DNA of 7,675 nucleotides from Nanosynbacter sp963540705 (GTDB lineage: Bacteria > Patescibacteriota > Saccharimonadia > Saccharimonadales > Saccharimonadaceae): NCBI GenBank assembly GCA_963540705.1, contig CAUTQX010000034.1, positions 1 to 7,675 on the forward strand, in the 5' to 3' direction. Within the stretch, counting starts at the first letter, position 1. Each line of letters opens with the position of its first letter. The position numbers and the translations under genes are program-made. Under the pieces are notes generated by a model. That model was not told the DNA's origin, ran no database searches, and worked only from the letters and a program-made list of their open reading frames with translations. Shown in pieces: positions 4,280 to 7,675 of this stretch.

Positions 4280-6406
4280 ATGTATAAATCAATTAAAAAA
4301 CGCGATGGTCGAACTGCTAAATTTGATCGAAAAAAAATTGAAAAGGCAATTGAAAAGGCAGGACTGGAAACTGGTGAATTTGACGCCGCTCAAGCAGTTG
4401 AATTGACCGACAAAGTTTTAGGTGTTTTAGAAACTCGTAACCAAAAGCGCCTACCAAGCGTTGAAGATATTCAGGACATTGTTGAGGATGCGTTGATTGA
4501 CTCTAAGTTTAAGAAGACTGCAAAGGCGTACATTATTTACCGCGATCAGCATAAAAAATTGCGCGAAATTACCTCTAATGCACACGTTGATTTGATTGAT
4601 AAATATCTGGAAAATTTGGACTGGAAAGTTAATGAAAACTCTAATATGGGCTACAGTCTTCAGGGCCTAAATAACTATGTTTCAGCGGAAATCACGAAGA
4701 CTTATTGGCTGGATAAGATTTATACATCAAAAATTGGAAAGGCTCATAAAGAAGGCGACTTGCATATTCACGACCTCAACTTGCTAAGCGTTTACTGTGT
4801 TGGTTGGGATTTGACTGACTTATTACAAGAAGGATTTACTGGCGTGGCTGGTAAGGTTGCCTCTAAGCCAGCTAAGCATTTCCGATCAGCGCTTGGTCAA
4901 GTCGTAAACTTCTTTTATACATTACAGGGTGAAGCGGCTGGTGCGCAGGCTTTCTCTGATTTTGACACACTATTAGCGCCGTTTATTCGCGCCGACAAAT
5001 TGAGCTATGAAGAAGTAAAACAGGCTATTCAAGAATTCGTTTTTAATGTTAATGTGCCGACTCGTGTTGGTTTCCAGACGCCGTTTACCAACATCACACT
5101 TGATCTTGAGTGTCCAAAGCATATGGCAGATAATCCAGTGATTATTGGTGGCGAGATGCAGGACACGACATATGGTGAATATCAAGAAGAAATGAATATG
5201 TTAAATAAGGCGCTGCTGGAGGTCCTTTCTGAGGGCGACGCTAATGGTCGCGTGTTTACCTTCCCAATCCCAACGGTTAATATCACCAAGGATTTCAATT
5301 GGGATAATCCGGTGATTGAAAGTTTGTGGGAGGCTAGCGCTAAATACGGCATTCCGTACTTCTCAAACTTCATTAATTCCGACATGGATCCAGAAGATGC
5401 GCGCTCGATGTGCTGCCGATTGCGTATTGATAATCGTCAATTGGAATATCGTGGCGGCGGTTTGTTTGGCTCAAATCCGATGACCGGCTCGGTTGGTGTG
5501 GTAACGATAAACTTGCCACGACTGGCGCTAAAATCTAAAAACGAAAAAGAATTCTTTAAGGGATTGGTTGAACTTATGGATATGGCAAAAGATAGTTTGG
5601 AAACTAAGCGTAAAGTTTTGGAGCGATTGACCGACGCTAATTTGTACCCATACACCAAGTTTTATTTGCGAAACATTAAACAGCGTTTCAATCAATATTG
5701 GAAGAACCATTTTTCTACTATTGGTTTGATTGGCACGAACGAGGCGGCGCTTAATTTACTAGGTGTTGATATTGGCACGGAAAAAGGTAAGGCTTTTGCT
5801 GAGAAAACGCTTGATTTTATGCGCGATCGTTTAGTGGAATATCAGAAGGAAACTGGCAATAATTACAATCTTGAGGCAACGCCAGCTGAGGGTACAACTT
5901 ATCGATTGGCACAGCTCGATAAAGCTAGTTTCCCGGATCGAGCGCACTTTGCCAACGGAATTGGCGCGGAAGTTAAATGTCCGTTCTATACCAACTCTAG
6001 CCACTTGCCAGTTAATTACACGGACGATTTGTTTGAATTGATGGATCTTCAGGACAATTTGCAAACCAAGTACACGGGCGGCACGGTGATTCACTTCTTC
6101 TTAGGTGAGCGCATGGACGATCCGCAGACTTTGAAAAAATTGGTGAAAACGATTTGTGAAAATTACAAACTGCCATACTTTACTTTCAGCCCGAGCTTCT
6201 CAATTTGTAAGAATCACGGCTATATTGTCGGCGAACATCCAGAGTGTCCAAAGTGTGGCGAAACAACTGAAGTTTACTCACGCGTGGTTGGTTTCTTGCG
6301 TCCAGTTTCTCAATGGAATAAGGGTAAGCAAGCGGAATTTGAAATGAGGGAACATTATGACAATGCCGCCGAACACCAGCGACTTAGCGCCGTCGCGGCA
6401 GCTTAA
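4280..6406 (+). CDS. nrdD: Anaerobic (class III) ribonucleoside-triphosphate reductase
   Basis: NrdD reduces ribonucleoside triphosphates to deoxy forms using an oxygen-sensitive glycyl radical. The 708-aa length is typical. Residues 3-93 form an ATP-cone allosteric domain (SIKKRDGRTAKFDRKKI..AI). HIHD (162-165) and Cys173 in VYCVGWDL fit the conserved N-terminal active-site strand. MCCRLRIDNRQLEYRGGG carries Cys378/Cys379, one of which should form the thiyl radical, followed by GGLFGSNPMTGSVGVVTINLP. Near the C-terminus, Cys643, Cys656 and Cys659 (with Asn645/His646 close by: CKNHGY...CPKCG) look like the zinc site, and RVVGFLRPVSQWNKGK contains the radical Gly671. All key residues are present, so the enzyme should be functional. 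It is first in the nrdD-nrdG-reductase operon, preceded by a strong promoter and two NrdR-like boxes. The native reductant (formate or thiol system) cannot be settled here. Confidence 0.97.
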   Translation: MYKSIKKRDGRTAKFDRKKIEKAIEKAGLETGEFDAAQAVELTDKVLGVLETRNQKRLPSVEDIQDIVEDALIDSKFKKTAKAYIIYRDQHKKLREITSNAHVDLIDKYLENLDWKVNENSNMGYSLQGLNNYVSAEITKTYWLDKIYTSKIGKAHKEGDLHIHDLNLLSVYCVGWDLTDLLQEGFTGVAGKVASKPAKHFRSALGQVVNFFYTLQGEAAGAQAFSDFDTLLAPFIRADKLSYEEVKQAIQEFVFNVNVPTRVGFQTPFTNITLDLECPKHMADNPVIIGGEMQDTTYGEYQEEMNMLNKALLEVLSEGDANGRVFTFPIPTVNITKDFNWDNPVIESLWEASAKYGIPYFSNFINSDMDPEDARSMCCRLRIDNRQLEYRGGGLFGSNPMTGSVGVVTINLPRLALKSKNEKEFFKGLVELMDMAKDSLETKRKVLERLTDANLYPYTKFYLRNIKQRFNQYWKNHFSTIGLIGTNEAALNLLGVDIGTEKGKAFAEKTLDFMRDRLVEYQKETGNNYNLEATPAEGTTYRLAQLDKASFPDRAHFANGIGAEVKCPFYTNSSHLPVNYTDDLFELMDLQDNLQTKYTGGTVIHFFLGERMDDPQTLKKLVKTICENYKLPYFTFSPSFSICKNHGYIVGEHPECPKCGETTEVYSRVVGFLRPVSQWNKGKQAEFEMREHYDNAAEHQRLSAVAAA

Positions 6407-7097
6407 GGTGTCAATTGGTGGAATTCAGAAGCTGTCGCTTGTGGACTATCCGGGGCATGTGGCGGCAGCTCTGTTTCTCTCTGGTTGTAATATGCGGTGC
6501 GGTTATTGCCATAATCCTGAATTGGTATTACCTGAACGGTTAGCACCGAGTATTCCAGTTGATGAAGTGATGATATTCCTGAAGTCGCGAGTTGGTCGGC
6601 TGGACGGAGTGGTGATTTCTGGTGGTGAACCAACGGTAAATGAAGATTTGCCGGAGTTATGTCGGATGATTAAGAAACTTGGTTTTGATATTAAATTGGA
6701 TACCAACGGTACACATCCAGATATAGTTCGCGAAATGGTTGAAGAAGGGTTGATCGACTTTATTGCGATGGACGTGAAAGGTCCGCTGGAAAAATATGTT
6801 GAAATTGCGGCGCGACCGATTGATTTGGAAGCGATCAAGGAGAATGTTCGGTTGATGATTGATTCGGGAATTGATCACGAATTCCGTACGACGATTGTCC
6901 GCGAGCAACTAGAAGTTAGCGATTTTGAGAAGATTGGCGAGCTAGTTAAGGGCGCGAAGAGATTTGCCTTGCAACATTTTCGCACTGGCACGACAATTAG
7001 TCCAAAGTTTGCGAATTACCATACTTTTACTGACGAAGAATTTAGAGAAGCTCAGAAAATAATGGAAAGGTACGTTGGAGAATGCGTGATTCATTAA
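6357..7097 (+). CDS. nrdG: Anaerobic ribonucleotide reductase activating protein (radical SAM)
   Basis: NrdG uses a [4Fe-4S] cluster and S-adenosylmethionine to generate the glycyl radical on NrdD. The cluster motif is CNMRCGYC (Cys44, Cys48, Cys51; CX3CX2C), preceded by the family hallmark GGIQKLSLVDYPG (21-33). ISGGEPTVN (87-95) is the SAM-binding GGEP motif. At 246 aa it matches the longer NrdG2-type activases (TIGR02495-like) rather than the about 150-aa E. coli form. The ATG at 6357 has GAGGGA (6346-6351) 5 nt upstream and gives a 50-nt overlap with nrdD. The resulting first 17 residues (MTMPPNTSDLAPSRQLK) precede the usual family start, so an in-frame GTG at 6408 right after the nrdD stop is an alternative. 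I prefer 6357 because of its ribosome-binding site. Confidence 0.95.
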   Translation: MTMPPNTSDLAPSRQLKVSIGGIQKLSLVDYPGHVAAALFLSGCNMRCGYCHNPELVLPERLAPSIPVDEVMIFLKSRVGRLDGVVISGGEPTVNEDLPELCRMIKKLGFDIKLDTNGTHPDIVREMVEEGLIDFIAMDVKGPLEKYVEIAARPIDLEAIKENVRLMIDSGIDHEFRTTIVREQLEVSDFEKIGELVKGAKRFALQHFRTGTTISPKFANYHTFTDEEFREAQKIMERYVGECVIH

Positions 7098-7675
7098 CGG
7101 TTGAAATTGTGCGTGTACGTCAGGAGAATCCTGAAGTGAAGACATTATATTTTGCGCGACCGTTCGACTTTACCGCCGGACAATATATTACGGTTTTTAT
7201 TGATGGTAGTAGTGTGCGTGAAGGGAAGGCTTATAGCATTTCTTCTGCTCCTGACGATGAACTAATGTCAATTACCGTGAAGAATGTTGGTGGTGAATTT
7301 TCTAGCTATTTATGTTCACGGAATGTTGGCGATAAATTACAAATTAGCCACGCTTACGGCGATTTTAATCCGCAAACAGAAAGTCCTTTGGTCGGAATTG
7401 CTGCGGGCTGTGGGCTTAGTCCAATTTGGAGTGTTATGGCAAGTTCTAGTCAGCCGACGTTTTTATATTTTAGCCAAAAATCGCCAGAATATATGGTTTT
7501 TGGAAATGAGCTAGCGGCGTCAAATATTAAAGTGAAGAAGTTCAGTACTCGCCAGCAAGTTGAAGAAAAAGACGGTTGGTTTAACGGTCGATTTAATGTG
7601 GAAAAAATTGTTCACGAAACGCCAGAAGATGCGCATTTTTTGGTCTGTGGAAGTTTGCCGTTTGTTAGAGATGTT
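7082..7675 (+). CDS. FNR-type FAD/NAD(P)H oxidoreductase, partial at the right edge
   Basis: 198 codons are visible and the 3' end is outside the window. The layout is that of the ferredoxin-NADP reductase superfamily. The FAD domain spans about 1-98, with KAYSISSAP (49-57) as the RxYS motif in which Lys replaces the usual Arg, and GGEFSSYL (70-77) binding FAD phosphates. The NAD(P)H domain starts at about 103, with GIAAGCGLSPI (105-115) as the dinucleotide loop, and FLVCGSLPFVRDV (186-198) is the CG(P)xxxM-type motif near the C-terminus. A C-terminal 2Fe-2S domain, as in phenol hydroxylase or benzoate dioxygenase reductases, cannot be excluded. The ATG lies inside nrdG (16-nt overlap); the GGAG at 7077-7080 is only 1 nt from it, so translation is probably coupled to nrdG. 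Operon context suggests it feeds electrons to NrdG's cluster or to a carrier protein (inference). Confidence 0.85.
   Translation, partial: MRDSLTVEIVRVRQENPEVKTLYFARPFDFTAGQYITVFIDGSSVREGKAYSISSAPDDELMSITVKNVGGEFSSYLCSRNVGDKLQISHAYGDFNPQTESPLVGIAAGCGLSPIWSVMASSSQPTFLYFSQKSPEYMVFGNELAASNIKVKKFSTRQQVEEKDGWFNGRFNVEKIVHETPEDAHFLVCGSLPFVRDV

Noticed and set aside
4224..4406. 60-aa reading frame beginning in the nrdD leader
   Set aside because: It has no ribosome-binding site, mostly overlaps nrdD in another frame, and its protein resembles nothing beyond a frame-shifted copy of the lysine-rich nrdD start.
6503..6838. 111-codon antisense reading frame inside nrdG
   Set aside because: It lies wholly within a clear radical-SAM gene on the other strand, and its protein shows no recognisable domain.
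7284..7514. 76-codon plus-strand reading frame at the right end
   Set aside because: It is out of frame with the well-supported FNR-type reductase covering the same bases.
1..7675. CRISPR array, tRNA, rRNA, insertion sequence, or recoded TGA
   Set aside because: No regularly spaced repeats, cloverleaf genes or transposase-like frames were seen by eye, and TGA terminates two well-defined genes.

Overview
The window (7,675 bp, moderate to low GC, densely packed) looks like a piece of a small bacterial chromosome. My best guess is a Candidatus Saccharibacteria (TM7) or related Patescibacteria/CPR genome. This rests on short intergenic gaps, 4-nt gene overlaps, compact two-component proteins, an oxygen-independent ribonucleotide reductase and apparently leaderless starts. 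No single marker proves it. TGA is used as a stop (response regulator and phosphotransferase genes), so the recoded TGA=Gly code of Gracilibacteria/Absconditabacteria is not in use here. No tRNA, rRNA, CRISPR array, insertion sequence or attachment site was found, and no gene-free stretch exceeds 160 bp.

Layout. (1) 1-342, minus strand: the first 114 codons of a secreted glycoside hydrolase family 16-like (laminarinase/beta-glucanase type) protein, running off the left edge. (2) 343-482: a divergent control region with an extended -10 promoter for the hydrolase and an 11-bp direct repeat. (3) 483-2460, plus strand: a small winged-helix regulator, then an OmpR-type response regulator with its own promoter, then a sensor kinase overlapping it by 4 nt. 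(4) 2574-4120: a two-gene unit, an APH/choline-kinase-fold phosphotransferase followed with a 4-nt overlap by a P-loop kinase. It is driven by an extended -10 promoter lying just upstream of the start codon, with a 20-bp palindrome before it. (5) 4121-7675: nrdD (anaerobic ribonucleotide reductase), nrdG (its radical-SAM activase, overlapping nrdD by 50 nt) and an FNR-type flavin reductase (overlapping nrdG by 16 nt, cut by the right edge). A strong promoter precedes nrdD and carries two 16-bp NrdR-box-like palindromes exactly 32 bp apart.

How they fit together. The nrd operon is a coherent oxygen-independent dNTP supply module: NrdR would sense nucleotide status, NrdG would install the glycyl radical on NrdD, and the flavin reductase is a plausible electron donor for NrdG or for NrdD turnover. 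The regulator/two-component block is likely an envelope or environment sensor; whether it controls the divergent secreted hydrolase or the downstream kinase pair is inference. The most notable signals are the tandem NrdR boxes and the two genes (800 and 2574) whose -10 boxes end 6-7 nt before the start codon, which implies leaderless mRNAs.
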